Under the pieces are notes generated by a model that made no database searches, was not told the DNA's origin, and was given only the letters and a program-made list of their open reading frames with translations. From the NCBI GenBank assembly GCA_030411725.1, contig MU839834.1:1302001-1366000 (forward strand): DNA of 64,000 nt, written 5' to 3'. Origin of the DNA: Echria macrotheca. Taxonomy: Eukaryota; Ascomycota; Sordariomycetes; Sordariales; Schizotheciaceae. This document shows, in pieces, positions 43,486 through 56,179 of this stretch (its first letter is position 1; each line of letters begins with the position of its first letter). The translations under genes and the position numbers were made by a program.

Positions 43486-46400
43486 TTGGCGGGTAGTGCG
43501 CCGTGCTCGGTTATCCTGACTGGCTCGTGGACGGGGAAAGAGCGTCCAAGGCTGGAGAGGGCCTGGTTCCGGTCAACCAACGCGAGCAGCCAAGAATCCG
43601 ACAATGTCTCTAGATGGCGACGGGATGAAGACGGGAGGGATGGACGGCGATTATAAACCAGACTGGGCCAGGTTGTCGAGAAAAACAAGCCCTACAATGT
43701 GGCAAGCCCCCCCGCGGTTGGAAGTGCAGCCCCCATGACAGCTCGACCCATCTTATTAATATTGAGGAGGGCTAGGGCCCCGACGGAGGTAGCCACGGCT
43801 ACATCCAAGAGATGCAAACTTGAATGCGCTGCGTCTGCGCTTGCGCGCTTGTACTCTCGCCTTGGACAGCCGTTCACAAGGCCATGCACCGGGGAGCCCA
43901 TCCACCCATCCATCCATCCACAAGTCGTATTCAGAGGGTAGCCGCAGTCAGGGGGGAAAGCGCCTTATTCGACAAAAAGGTGCTGACAGCTGACAGCATC
44001 CATGACTATCTTGGGGCAGCCGGCGTCAAGGTAGTGTCTCGACGCAGTCAAGGTGGCCTCGGTTGGTGGTTGAGACACAACGGCGGGACATAGCATCTAG
44101 CCCTAAGTACCGCTCCCCCCTGGCGTCTCGCAGCCGATTGCAGTGCTGCTGCCCTAGGGGCTGCTAGCCAGGTGCTACCATGGTGGGTGGATTGGGTGCC
44201 AGCAGAAAGCATGGCTCGAGGCGGTGTCGAATCCCATGTGTTGGTGCTGCGTTCCCGATCTGGAGAGCCAGTGAGCCCAGAGCTGTTGTAAGCTAGCCAA
44301 TCAGTCTTGTCCATTTCATCACTATTTCTGGGGCTCAGCCCCCGGAACATGACGTTTCCACCAACTGCGGACACCCCCTTCCTCTCTTCCGTTTGAGAAC
44401 AACACCCAGCTCTGCATATCTGGATCGGATCTGAGCAATCACTGACAGCTTCTCTTCGGGGCGCCGGCCTGCAATCATTCCACGACCTGGTGGAATGAAT
44501 GCGCGACCGCATTGCCGATCTCCGGTCGAGGGGCTTGCTCGCCAACCCCTCCCTTCCGACACCATCACCACGTCGTCCACCCCGATCGCGCAGTTGGTGC
44601 TGCAAGCAGGGACAGGCAGGCCTCGGCTGGTTGACGATGCCAGTCTTTCAGGTTCTCGCACCCCCCTAGTCCCCCATCCCAATCCCAAATCTGCGGGTGC
44701 TGCCGGGCCTGCTGCACGGGTCTCGCAGCTGCAGCAACTAAATGACTTGAGGTGGCTGCATTACCAACACCTGACAGGCCTACGCTCGCTACGCGCCGAA
44801 ACAACGACCCACCGCGATGAATACTAGAGATCCAAAATGAAGTCAATGCCCGCGGGTGCCATCCAAGATCCGGAGAGATGAGCTGTCAATCATTGCGGGT
44901 CGCTGCCGATACTGAAGGAAAAAGCACCAAGGAAAAAAGCAACCATCCTAGCATCAACCGCAGCCTTGCGAGAGGGGACGGCGCCTCGCCTGGAAAGGGT
45001 TCCCAAAGCAGCCACAATTCCGGAGCACAAGAGCCCAGCAGCAAGTGGACAATGCGGTTCGGTCTCAAGCGGCATTTAACTCCGTAGGATTTGGAGAGTA
45101 TTGGCGGATACTAGCGATAGCTAGCTGCGAGAGGGGGGTCCTCCCGAAGTCCGGTGGGTTTCCGGGCCGGGCAAGGCCCTAGCCTCAGCCCTATGGGGCC
45201 GGAGGTCTCCGGAGAGGCCCGAATGCAGGCCGCGATGATGTGCGGGGGCATGCGGGATGCAACAAGCACCGACTCTGGTGGAAAAAGGCTGAGGATAAGG
45301 CTGAACGGCGTAGCCGTGCTGTTCGACCCAGGTGTGGCTCGACCCGGGTTTCTGGAGCGCTTGGAGCGGCGTTGGAGAAGAATCGGGCATTTTGGGCCAG
45401 GGACGGCGTGTGGCTGGGCACTTCGGATGATGGAGGAACCGCTGCAACGGAGTGACCGTTGCAGGTGCCGATAACACCTTATCGGTGACGCCACAGAACG
45501 AATCTCAAAGTGGCTCAGCCACCAAGAACGCCTCACGGAAGTTCTCAGTGCCGCAAAGTCAACACACGTGCAGCTCAGCTTCTCGTCCTGCAATTGCTAT
45601 CCATGGCCGATGACTCCGGTGACACGTCGACGAGCTGATGACGCAGGTATTTTGAGACTCTCATTTTGAGGCCGTCGTCGATGCGGAGCTTAAGCCGACT
45701 TCCCTGCCCGGTTATCCTTGCCCCAGTAATTGTTAGGTACCGGTGTTTTTCCAGCCATACGGAACCCACACAGCGAATCCTTCTAAACTCCGAATGGGGG
45801 CCGTGTTTTTTTGAAACGACCAACGGGGATACAACGTTACCAGATGCGCGTTTGGTCACGTTCAGGCACCAGGTAAAGAGCTGGGAAAGATCCTCACCTT
45901 GCTGCTTCTTTTCAGGAATGGCATGGCAATGCCGAAGGCCGAGCTCTGCGGCGACGTCATTGGGCAATCCGTAGAGATCAGAAAGTCAAAAGCCTTGCCG
46001 TCGGCCGTAATTGGCTGATCTTATGAGTAGAGAAGTCGACGGGCAGCCAGGCAGCAGGATAATCTACTTCTTCCGTATCATGGCCCTACAGGACGGACCA
46101 ACCTGGACAAGAGTACCAACATATTTCCACGATGACGAGACAACCACGCTCGGCAGTGGAAAGGAGAAAGGATGGGGAAAAGATCCAAGTCTGTTACCAC
46201 TCACATTCGCTCAAACACTCCATAGCAGCATATCGATCTCTACAGAGCGAAGCAATACCTTCATGCCATGCAAGTACCCGACAGCAGAGGTAGGTGCCTT
46301 ACCTTACATACACAAACAACTACATAAGCCCCATGTTTCATCCAACACGATACGTTACGATTTCAACGGCACCCCCCTTCCCCTCAAAAGCGTGCGGGAA

Positions 46401-47702
46401 CCTTGCCGAACGAACCACCACTCACGCACTCATCTAGACATGTCCAACTACGGCACACACAGGAAGGTTGTCAACCACATCATCATTAACCCCGTCGTAC
46501 CTCTCTCTCTCTGATGTGATGTCAACCTGCAGCACACACAAATCCAACCCAATCCTCTCCTCTCCCCTTGAACCTAAGCCTCCTCCATACCTAGGTAAGG
46601 CGGGCACTTTACCCCGTATCTAGGCGTTAGATCATCCTCTTCTTCGAGAGATCGGAAAGGATTCTTCAGGAATGACCAACCAACCTCAGGTAGGTAGGTA
46701 TGCAAGGTACGTACGGTACTATAGTACCCCTGCAAGTTTACAAGTTTTGAACAAATCCCATACATACATGACTTGGTTGTATCGCCCGTAGATAGCTAGG
46801 TAGTTAATCGGTTCGTTCATCCGTCAATGTGACTGACTGACTGACGAGGGCTGTGCAATTTGACTACATACAAACACCCAACACCTACCTCCACCTACCT
46901 CAGCCTTCCTAGGTTCCAAAAAAAGGAATTATCAGAATTCACACACAAAGTCAGCCAGCCAGCAGCACCTTACCTTGGAGAAAATCCCAAACTGTGGCTA
47001 GTGGCTTAGGGTAAGGTAGGCTGGTAGGGTATATCCCAGGATCGTACCGCAATCGTGACTTGTCAACTTCCACGTCAACTGTCATATATTAATCCCGGCA
47101 CCATCAAACAACACACATAACACACCCCCTTCCTTCCTCCCATCTGACGACCTGAAAACCGGTTTTAAAGGAACTTTGGGAACTTTGAAGCCATAAAAAA
47201 AATCCCCCAAAAATCGCAACCTGAAACCTGACATAATGGCTGACTAGTTCAACCGGCTCACGGTTGTACAATGCCAATGTACCCGGTAGGGCGTCACGGC
47301 GTACAAGTTCTCCGCTCTCCGCACAGCACATGTAAGATCGATGGTGCAGATCCGATCCGTACGAGGAGGGTGTTGTTGGATTGGTCGGTACGGAAAACTG
47401 TGTTTCGCTGTTTCGCTTCTCTTTCCTTTGTCATCATGGGGGCACAGTGTCTTGGATGGCCATGTACAGCATTCTGGACATATCGCCTTGTGAGAACAGA
47501 ACTGCTCACTCAAGGTTGAAATTCAGGTAATTTGGCATGGTGGTTGGGACTTGGTATACTTCAGAGAGTAACATTGCTAGCGCAACCAGCTATTCACCGT
47601 CTGGAAGCAATAGGCACAAACATATCTTCTCGCAACGCTGTGCCTCACCAAGTTACCGCTTAACCCACCCTCCGTCTACCCAAGCCCCATCCATAACACA
47701 GT
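43486..47702. other. 4.2 kb stretch without a recognisable gene
   Basis: The left part should hold the Zn2Cys6 gene promoter. It includes an imperfect ATCC tract at about 43899-43920. Open frames of 100-185 codons at 44048-44605 and 45575-45967 (both minus) show no domain I recognise. 46560-47060 is dense in ACCTACCT/CCTAGGT-type words and contains a perfect 14-bp palindrome, GGTACTATAGTACC, at 46715-46728. No tRNA, rRNA or transposase is seen. Confidence 0.45.
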
Positions 47703-50700
47703 TTAAAAATACCCCAGCCCAGCCCAGCCCAAAACGCCCTCTAGCTCAGCCCTGACCTCGCCGGGCCCGCCATATCCCGCCCGGCCGGCCATCTCGCCGC
47801 GCCGCCCCGTGCCGAGCTCCATGAACCGCTCGAGCACAACACCATCCACAATGTTGCGTCCCACACTCGCGTCCACCCCTGGCGTCGGACAGCTGAGCGA
47901 CGGCAGGCGGTGCCCTCTAGGATTAAGCCCTGCGCGGGGCGGAAGCGAAGTCGTCAGCTGCGCGACCAGCGATGAGAGCTGTCGGTATGCTGATTCAGAC
48001 AGTGGACGTAGCGCGGCGATGACGCCCGTCCGGGATGCCAGAAGAAGAACGTGGGGATCCTTCGCCGCGTCGTTGGAAGAGGTGGGCGATGGCACAGCCT
48101 GAAGCAGTAGGGAGCTGGTTGGATGGTGGGCCCCCGTGTTGAACGTCGTCCTGTGGAGCAGCAGATGACCTCCAAGGGATTTCGGATCTAAGCACCCAGA
48201 AAGTTAGTAAAGAGGGTTCGGGCTATCCTTGCGCAGCCGCAACTTACGTTCCGGGTCGAACTGAAGGACATGGATATGTCCATCCGCATCGCTGGCCACG
48301 ATAAAAAGCTCGCGGCCATCGGGGAGGAAATCAGCCGTCAAGACTTCGAGTTTGGTCGAACTCTTCCCAAAGAGCTGCATCTTGTAAGGGTCCTCGGTGT
48401 ACCCGACGAACCACACACCCTTGAAAGCGTCCGCCATCAGGCACAGTCCGGTACCGGGAAGCTCCTTGACAGCCGTGACGTAGCAGTTCATGTCCATGAA
48501 AGCCACCGGCAGCAGACTGCCGTCCTCCTTAAGACCCCGGACCATGCACTTCTGGCCCTGGGCAACGAGCATCAGGCCCTGGTTGCCGACCTGCGAAAGG
48601 TCCGTTACAGCGCCACGCGGAATATCCTCCTTGGCGATCAACTTGAGCTTCCTATTCGTCTCGGGTTGGCCCGGCACGGGGATAACGTCGGCAACATCGA
48701 AGACGTAGACGTGACCTCTGGTCGGTAGGTCCTCTCCCTTGGATCGCGCTGTGCCGACAGCGATAAGCTGTCGTCGCTCGTTCGTCGACTCCGACACCTC
48801 GAGGTTCAGCGTCTCGACGCAGAGGATGGTCTCGCACGGCTCCATCTGGACCGAGTCGATGACTGTCCAGGTGGCTGGGCTCAACAACTTGAGCACGCCT
48901 CTGTCAAGTGTAGGTTTGAAGCTGATGTCTTCTTTCGCCCAAGCTCGGTGGTGATCGTCATCTTTTGGGAGCTCGAACTCCTCGGGAACGTTACAACCAA
49001 CCGCGTAGCTCTGGGACGGGTGGTGATATGCTACCGCCTGGATATCCTCTCCGATAGCTATCTTCTTCACCGACACTCCCGTGTCAGCGTAGCTACAGTC
49101 GCTCGGAATCTGTGCTACACGCGTGATCCCGTGCATATCTGCGTATATAAAACCCTGCTCGCATCCTTCCGTGTGGAAGGAGCTCATGGCCTGCACAGAG
49201 GATCCTTGAAGCCCGACCACCTTGGGTGCTGAGGACGATGACTTGAGAACGAAGCTCGGTGATGGCCCAGGGAGGAAGACAGTACTGTAGCCCGATACGT
49301 TGCTGCACCGACGCATTGGGAGGAATCCCTTGACGTCCGGCGTGTCATCTTGACTTGTCTCAACCGGCGGCTTGGCGAAAGAGGAATTTGGCACCTTCTG
49401 GAAGAACAAGGTCCTCGAGAGCCCTTGCACGTCCCGCTTCTTGGCTCGAAAAGGCTGGTAGATGGTCAAATCATCATTTCGATGACGAAGCTGCCCAGGT
49501 TAGTCATAAAAACTGAAGCAGAAGAGTGAGGATAACGAACAATGAGGTACGGCGACTTGAATGTGGTGTCGCCAAGATCCGCCACAAGTATCTCGCTAAC
49601 GGTTTCTTTGGCTGTCCCTTTCCTAGCGGTATACTCTGGCGAGAGACCTGGAGGTATGTAAGTAAGCCCTTCGGCGACGTAGACTGGCTTCGTCAGATTG
49701 GGGAGGCGATATATCTATCCAAGAGTCAGCCTCTGATTCGAGAACCCAGAGATTGGTCTCACATATAGGGCGCCACTAGAGCTTAGCAGAAAAATGAGGA
49801 TGCTCTCTTCGGGCTTCGTTCCTTTTTGACCCGGTTCTTCCGCGAAGAGGCCGCTCGTATCAAGATACAAACACCCAGTCAGCCATTTGGTCGTCGTGAG
49901 GATTTTATCTTCTTTTTCGAGCTCTTCGAGCTCAAAGTTTTTATCCATCTGCGCGATGTACACGCTCGAGTCATCACGCATCAGGAGCAGATAAGGATCC
50001 GCGATGCTGGCACTGTTCACCCGAGGCTCGGCGCCGGTCTCTTCATCGAACATGGATATCATCTGGCTAAGGGCCAGATCTGGAGAGATTACCGGGTTAG
50101 CTTGGTCCAAGAGGACATGGATAATATCAAGCAGCAACTTACTTCCATCGTAGCAGCGGACTTCAGATTTGAGAACCTGAATGATTCGGCTGTCCTTACC
50201 CATCGTGCCGGCCTCGACCGTCATGCCGGCGGCGGGCTCGAATTCAGTCCCCGCGAGGCTCTCAAACCCAGTCGCCGTGAGGGCATAGACGTCCGATGTC
50301 TGGAACCTATCCAGATCCACCTTTGCCACGATCATGTACTTGTCGTACTGCCCCGAAGTGTCATAGTCGTTGCTGCTCGCAGCGCCGCGATCGCCCTGTA
50401 ATGCTTTGGGAAGAGGCTTCTTCACATAAACAGTCCAGAATCCCCGCGCTTCGGGGAACTCAAAACGGCCAACGACCTTTGGTTGGATATCGAGGCTGAT
50501 GGCCGCAAGGGAGCTCGACTTCCCCATTCCGACTGCACAAACCAGCTGCAGCTCACTTCGAACACCCCTCGAGTCACGTTCTTCCTCTGCATTGGATACG
50601 CTGCTAGGCTCTCCGATTATCATCTTTTTGATAGGCGCCATGTTGAAGAGACGATCGTGGATGCGGACGCTCGGCTCACCAGCTTTGGAGGTTGACGAGA

Positions 50701-52234
50701 CGCCAATGGTTTGCTGATGTGCCGTCGACTCTTGGGCATAGAGATCGTCGTCATCCTCGACGTCGAGACCGTCGCTGTCGAGCTCGAGTTCGAGATGCGG
50801 ATCTATATCTTGGAGTGGCGATGTTTTCTTAGTCGTCTTCTGACCCTGTCCCTTGGTCCAGCCGAACACCAGCGAGTCTCCTTCCTCGCAGCCAGCGAAC
50901 ATGGTGCTGCGTCCTACTCGTGAAAGGGTTGAGACGCGGCACGGTATGATGGAGCCTCCGGCCGCGGCCGGTATCATGCGCAAGTCGAGACCAGATACCG
51001 TTCGGCCGTCGATGCGGAAAGTGATCAGGCCCATGCGTCCGTCATTCAGGATAACGAGCAGTTCGCCCAGCTCGGCCGTCAGGACGTCGACCACGCATCC
51101 TTCCAGACGGATGTTAAGATGGGTCTGATCAACAAGACCGAAAGTTGTCGTCTGCTTGCCGAACGGATTGACGGCCACGCCGTTGCGTTTCCCAGACTGG
51201 TCGATATGGATCAGCTCGTTGTTGCCAACAAGCAGAGCGCCGCCGACCGGGGCAGGTAAAGCCACGACCTGGAAAAGGTCCTGCGGAAGGCCACCGACCG
51301 AGAGGATGGTGGTCGAGGCTTTCTGGTGCAGGTCCAAAGTGAAGACCATGTACGAGTATTGATCCCTGCGGCCGAGTGAGCTGGAGGCCGCTCGCGTGGA
51401 CGTGAGGATGCCGAATGTCGGCTCGCGGTATTCATGAAGAAAGGCGAGATGCACGGGATGGAGGAGATTAGGGTCAAGATTGGAGAGTCGAAGAACAAAC
51501 GATGGTGAATAAGGTGTGTCTTCTATGTTGCTACTTCCATTCACGACCGCGTTGGACAGGTCTTTGGCGGGCCTCGGGCCGTCCAGCTCCACGTCCCAGT
51601 CGCCCATGTCTATGTCCTCATCGGCCTGTTTGAAGGGCAAGATGGCCAGGTTTCTGGCACCGAACCTGAGAGCTGCGCATCTGCTTGCCGGGTCCGCCAC
51701 CAGGAAGTTTTCATAACAGCCCAGCGGCACGGCCCATGGGCTTCCCTGCAGCTCGTCTTGTTCGTAGTAGTGAATCGATATCGTCTCCAGCGTGTTCTGT
51801 TCCGCATCCCACTCAACCAAGCTCATTCTCGCATCTTTGAAGGCGATGAGGAGCGAATCGGTAGTAGCATTCCTCCTCGGCGTCTTGATCCTGGCGAGTC
51901 CCGTGATGACGCCCGGCAGGGGGAACTCGGCGACGAGGACGAGCTTGACCGTGTTGGCACGATGTGTCTTTGTCGCGAGGCTGTCGCCGCCGAGGAACGA
52001 AACTTCGAGGCCATCGTCATCGTTGGCCAGGCTATCTTCGAAGCGACTCGACGCTTTGGTCCGGCGGGCAGCGCTCTGGGGCGTCTCGATCTCGGCCGAG
52101 ACGACCTTTGTTCGGAAGATCTGGAGGAGGGACGACTTTGCGACCACGAGATTGGCTCCCTGGCCGGGCACCAGTTGCAGCGTCAGCGAGTGCGAGACCG
52201 CAGTCGGCGGCGTCAGCTCAGTATAGCACTGCAT
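47703..52234 (-). CDS. cft1: Cleavage and polyadenylation factor subunit Cft1 (CPSF160)
   Basis: Four exons: 52234-49763, 49714-49541, 49490-48248 and 48187-47703; introns are 48, 50 and 60 bp, the last two with CTAAC branch sites. Product 1457 residues, as expected for Cft1. It starts MQCYTELTPPTAVSHS, the usual N-terminus, and the first exon carries the MMS1/RSE1-like beta-propeller region. Acidic inserts lie at about 70-80 and 500-520. The middle exon reads YIYRLPNLTKPVYVAEGL. Exon 3 covers the CPSF_A part (VFDVADVIPVPGQPE, LMVAQGQKCMVRGL, FVGYTEDPYKMQLFGK, FDPE), and exon 4 ends with GLNPRGHRLPS...NIVDGVVLERFMELG. Cft1 is the large scaffold of the nuclear mRNA 3'-end cleavage and polyadenylation complex and holds Pap1, Pfs2/WDR33 and the endonuclease module. 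It diverges from the LMBD1-like gene with a 434 bp gap. Confidence 0.95.
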
Positions 52235-52668
52235 CGTATTGTAATTGAGTGCATATCATTCTAAGAAGCCTGGAGCTCGCATCGTTGTCGTTGCAAGTTG
52301 TGGATTGGGAGCTGTTGTTGGAAGCTAAAAGTCGGAGCCAAACGCGTTCGCGAAAACGGCCTGCATTCAGGGTTGCACCAGCCGTGATTGGCTGCAACAA
52401 AGCGCAGAGAGGATCGGCCTGGAAAAGACCGATGGAGGGTGGGAGGCTGCAGTGGGGGGCCCCATACAAGCTCCAGCTCGGTCGGGGAACACGCAGACGC
52501 GCCATTGCGTCACAGATTTATTGCTGTGTATTGGCAGCTGCCGTCTGGAACTTGGCCGACCCATGTTTGTCGGAATGAATGCAACGAACGACAGGACATG
52601 ACTTTGGTCGACTAGGTACACCAGATACAATCTATCCCCGGATCATTTCGACACTGAGCGCACTCAAT
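52235..52668. promoter_or_regulatory. Divergent promoter region, cft1 / LMBD1-like gene
   Basis: 434 bp between two divergent start codons. Both promoters must lie here. No TATA box or repeat was recognised. Confidence 0.4.
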
Positions 52669-54474
52669 ATGGCGTCCGCCGGTCTGCTGCAGACCAGCCT
52701 TATTTGGGTGGCATACGCCGTCGCTGTCGCCCTCGTTCTCCTCGTCGCCATCATCACCACCTTCACCTGGCAGCAGCCCCGCGAACGCTCGGCCACGGTC
52801 AGCATCGTCGCCATTCTCAGCCTCACGTCGCTGCTCGCCACTGTCTTGCTCCTCCCCGTCGACATCGCGCTCGTCTCGTCGACGACATCGGCGACGCTGG
52901 GCGCGAAAAAGGACTGGGCCACTCCGGAACGCGTCGACGGCATCCTCTTGACCCTCAAGATCGTCTACTACACTCTGTACAGCTTTGATGCGCTGCTGTG
53001 TCTTATCGTCATACCCTTTGCCTACTTTTGGTATGAGGAATACGATGAGGTCGACGAGGAGGAGGGTGTCAGCACCTTCGGCTCCCGCTTCTGGGGTGCG
53101 CTGAAGTACACGTTCATCTTCATCGCCCTGGTCATCATCCTGTTCATTGTCGGCTTTTTTGTTCCCGCCGCCTCGGCTGGACACGGAAAACACATGGATC
53201 TGGACTATTTCAAGCGTTTGCTTGCGGCGAACAAGGGCGAGAAGGCGCTGACATTCGGCGTGGGGCTGCTGATTACTCTCGGCACCCTGCTTTACATATT
53301 GTATACCGGCGCCGGACTAGCACTGCTGCCAGTCTCGCTCATCAAGTCGGCACCTTCTATCTCTGCGCCACAGCTTTCAGCCACGACAGCGTCGGCCCTC
53401 GAGCGCAACCGGGAGGCCCAGCGCATTCTGGAGATGCGCAATGCCGGCCGCACCGAGGGTATGTCGCAGAAAGACAGGAGAGAGCTCGATGCCCTCCTCC
53501 GCGAGGAGAGGACCCTTGTGCGCCGCGAGAGACTGGCGGCGGAAGCGCGTGGCGAAGGCCAGAGCTCCATATTCCGGGCCTGGACCAAGATTCAAGCTGT
53601 CTTCCGGCCCCTGAAACTGCTTGGGGGAATCCTTCTCCTTCTGGTTGCCCTTGTTGTTTGGGTATCGATGCTCATCAGCGGGATCGACAAGGCCGCCAAC
53701 TCGGTTTGCAAACAGCACTGCGGCTACATCCTCGGACATATCAACGTGTTCCAACCCGTCAATTGGATCTTCGTCCAATCCGCCAAGGCCTTCCCCGTCG
53801 ATTACATCCTCATGGCACTTTTGGTCTTGTTCTTCTTCAGCAGCTCCATCACGGGCATTGCCACGGTGGGCATCCGCTTCCTCTGGGTGCGCATATTCCA
53901 GATCAAGAAGGGCCGTACGGCTCCTCAGGCTTTGCTCATCGCCACCGTCATGTTGGCTCTGATCACGCTCGCCATCAATTACGCTGTTGCCATGTTGGTG
54001 GCGCCACAGTACGCCATATACGGTACTCAAACGTTCTGCTCCAACACGCCGAGGTCGCCGGGAGAACAACCCGACTGCCGCAATCATCTGGATATGGTGC
54101 TTCCTTGCTCCGAGGCATCGAGAGATCCCCTTTCCAAGGACATCTGCACGCCCACAGTCATGTCGACGTTTTTGAACCGCGTCACGCTCAACTGGCCGGT
54201 GTTTGGTGCCATTGACTTCTGGTCCCAGTTCGCCTTCCTGGGCGTTTTCCTCGTCGTGTTTGTGACGAGTCTGTTCCGCACCCCACGGCTCAACCTGAGC
54301 GAGATTGACGAGGAGGCCGAGGCGGATGAGGAGGAGGGTTTGTTGGCCAGCACCGGGCGCAGATTTGGCGCGACGTGGCAGGACATCACGGGCCAGGCGA
54401 AGAAGTCGCCGGCAGCTGCGCCGGATCAAGGCGCTTACGGCACGAATGGCAGCGAGTCCGCGTCTCGGTCGTGA
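52669..54474 (+). CDS. LMBD1-type lysosomal cobalamin transporter homolog
   Basis: A single exon of 601 residues from ATG 52669 ([13 protein letters not shown]). The frame is open further upstream and includes another ATG at 52579, but the inner ATG directly precedes the first membrane helix. About nine hydrophobic helices are visible, at roughly 8-30, 40-65, 80-105, 145-167, 195-220, 325-350, 385-415, 430-455 and 540-560. A charged cytosolic loop separates the two halves (about 240-310; [34 protein letters not shown]). The order matches the LMBR1/LMBD1 family. In mammals LMBD1 works with ABCD4 in releasing cobalamin from lysosomes. Most fungi do not use cobalamin, so the fungal substrate is doubtful, and a vacuolar membrane location is inferred only. 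The acidic C-terminal tail ([15 protein letters not shown]) could carry sorting signals. Confidence 0.9.
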   Translation: MASAGLLQTSLIWVAYAVAVALVLLVAIITTFTWQQPRERSATVSIVAILSLTSLLATVLLLPVDIALVSSTTSATLGAKKDWATPERVDGILLTLKIVYYTLYSFDALLCLIVIPFAYFWYEEYDEVDEEEGVSTFGSRFWGALKYTFIFIALVIILFIVGFFVPAASAGHGKHMDLDYFKRLLAANKGEKALTFGVGLLITLGTLLYILYTGAGLALLPVSLIKSAPSISAPQLSATTASALERNREAQRILEMRNAGRTEGMSQKDRRELDALLREERTLVRRERLAAEARGEGQSSIFRAWTKIQAVFRPLKLLGGILLLLVALVVWVSMLISGIDKAANSVCKQHCGYILGHINVFQPVNWIFVQSAKAFPVDYILMALLVLFFFSSSITGIATVGIRFLWVRIFQIKKGRTAPQALLIATVMLALITLAINYAVAMLVAPQYAIYGTQTFCSNTPRSPGEQPDCRNHLDMVLPCSEASRDPLSKDICTPTVMSTFLNRVTLNWPVFGAIDFWSQFAFLGVFLVVFVTSLFRTPRLNLSEIDEEAEADEEEGLLASTGRRFGATWQDITGQAKKSPAAAPDQGAYGTNGSESASRS

Positions 54475-54773
54475 TGTGGGGTTTGATGTGCGACGGGTTT
54501 ACTCTGGTTTTATTATTTGTGTTATTATGGGTTCGGTTAAGAAAATTGGCGGCAAGGAAGGACACCGGGTGAGGTTGGGAATGGGGGCATAGGATTAGGA
54601 TATCATGTTATTGGCGTGCGCGATGAGATTGTCATATCGAGTTGTATGAGTTTCGGGTTTTCATGGAGTTATATCAGTTTGTCAGGTTCACAGCATGTCT
54701 AGGCCAGTCTGTTATCATCTTGTCGCTCTCAGTATACCCTACGGTACCTAGTGTACCGGCAAGAGATGAAATT
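54475..54773. other. Convergent 3' spacer
   Basis: 299 bp between two facing stop codons, AT-rich, holding both 3' UTRs. Nothing else is seen. Confidence 0.4.
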
Positions 54774-56179
54774 TCACCGTTCAAACCTGACCGATTTATG
54801 ACCGCGATAATCATACCCAGCCCGCGGCCCGAGATGCTTTCGGTTCGGTGTGTGTTAGTCAACTAGCTGTGAAACAAATTGAAGAGATAATAAGGGTAAC
54901 AAACATACCATATCCCTCCAGCACCTCCCGCAGTAAACGTCATCATCGCACCCTACGCAGCGCACGCTCGCGTCCTCCAGACAGACGATGCACCACGTCT
55001 GCTGGTCGGCGTCGGTGAATCCCTGTCTTTTTCTTCTGGTGGTAGAAGGGGAACCGGAACCGGTCATCAGCGAGGCCGGCCGGTCGGCGGGCGCGAAGGC
55101 CGGGGCGGTGGGGAAGCCGAAGGCGTCTAGGGTTAGGGGGTCGCCGGTGCCGAGGCCGCGGAGGGAGGCTAGGCGGGTTGTGATTTCGTTTTCGAAGTCG
55201 CGGGATTTTCGACGTTGGGTTTTGTTTTTGTTGTTGTTGTTGTCGTCGGGTTCACTTTCTTCCGGACTGGAGGAGGAGGAATGGTCCGGGTCTGGGAGGG
55301 GGAAGTCGTCTAGGGGTGGGGAGGAGGGGACTGTTGGGAGGAGGGAGGAGAGTGAGGGATCGATGGCATCGGGAGGTGGTGTCGGTGGTGTCGGTGGTGG
55401 AATGGCCGTGGCGCTGTTCTCGTCACTTGCCGGATTTGAGGGTTGTTTTGGTGTATTGGTGGATGTTCGGCCGGTTGATATCGCGTCGCGGGTGTGTGAT
55501 AGGATCTTTTCTACCTCGCGACGTGTGCGTTCCGTGTCTGATTCGTCGTCCTCTTCTGGATTGTTATCATCTCCGGGGGTTTGAGAGTTGTTCCCGGGAT
55601 TAGTGGGGAACTGCTCCGGGTATCCATGCGGGACTGCGGCGGCGAGAGTCTTGAGGATCTGTTCTACCTCTGCTTCATCTTCTGAGTCATGATCAACCTT
55701 GCGGCCGGCTGTGCTGCCGTGGATATCGGGATCATCGGGGTCGAACTCGTCCACCTCATCCAGAAGATCGGCTAGGTCATCCTCGATGAACGGCAGATCG
55801 GCATCACCGTCTTCATCTGCAGGCTCTTCAGATGATTTTCGGGATGCCGTCTCGTGTGAGCGAGTTTGAGTCTGAGAGTCTGGAGGGTGTGATTTAGAAG
55901 GGGGCTGTGTTGACGATGATGCATTGCGAAGAATGCGGAGTCGTTCCGTCAGGGCATCGTCCCGGGAGATAATGGTCGGAAGACTCGCCGTGCCGCTGGT
56001 GCTGGCCCGGTCATTATCGGTCAAGCTTTATACCGAAGTCTTAGCAAGCTGATGGGACCGATAGAAAAGGCAGTAAGGGGGCTTGTTTACTTTGCACTTT
56101 TGCCCAGCGTGATGCTTGATGTTTTGAGCGCGTTCAGGCGATCAAGCAGCGACTGGTCGCTCGGCCGTGGAGGAGGCAT
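54774..56179 (-). CDS. ANCHR/ZFYVE19-like B-box zinc-finger protein
   Basis: Three exons: 56179-56091, 56025-54909 and 54836-54774; introns of 65 bp (GTAAAC...AAAG) and 72 bp (GTATGT...AAAG, CTAAC branch). Product 422 residues. It starts MPPPRPSDQSLLDRLNALK. The middle is acidic, Ser/Pro-rich and probably disordered, with repeated short acidic helices (FIEDDLADLLDEVDEFD, EVEQILKTLAAAV, EVEKILSHTRDAI) that resemble MIT-interacting elements. The C-terminus holds a Cys/His cluster, WCIVCLEDASVRCVGCDDDVYCGRCWRDMH, completed only after the last intron by GPRAGYDYRGHKSVRFER. This is the B-box-like finger of ANCHR. In animals ANCHR delays abscission by binding Vps4 with CHMP4C. That cell-division role is not shown for fungi, and the acidic helices suggest, but do not prove, an ESCRT link. 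Confidence 0.85.

Noticed and set aside
45575..45967. 130-codon minus-strand frame
   Set aside because: Reads somewhat protein-like but has no recognisable family, no neighbouring exons and no clear splice sites.
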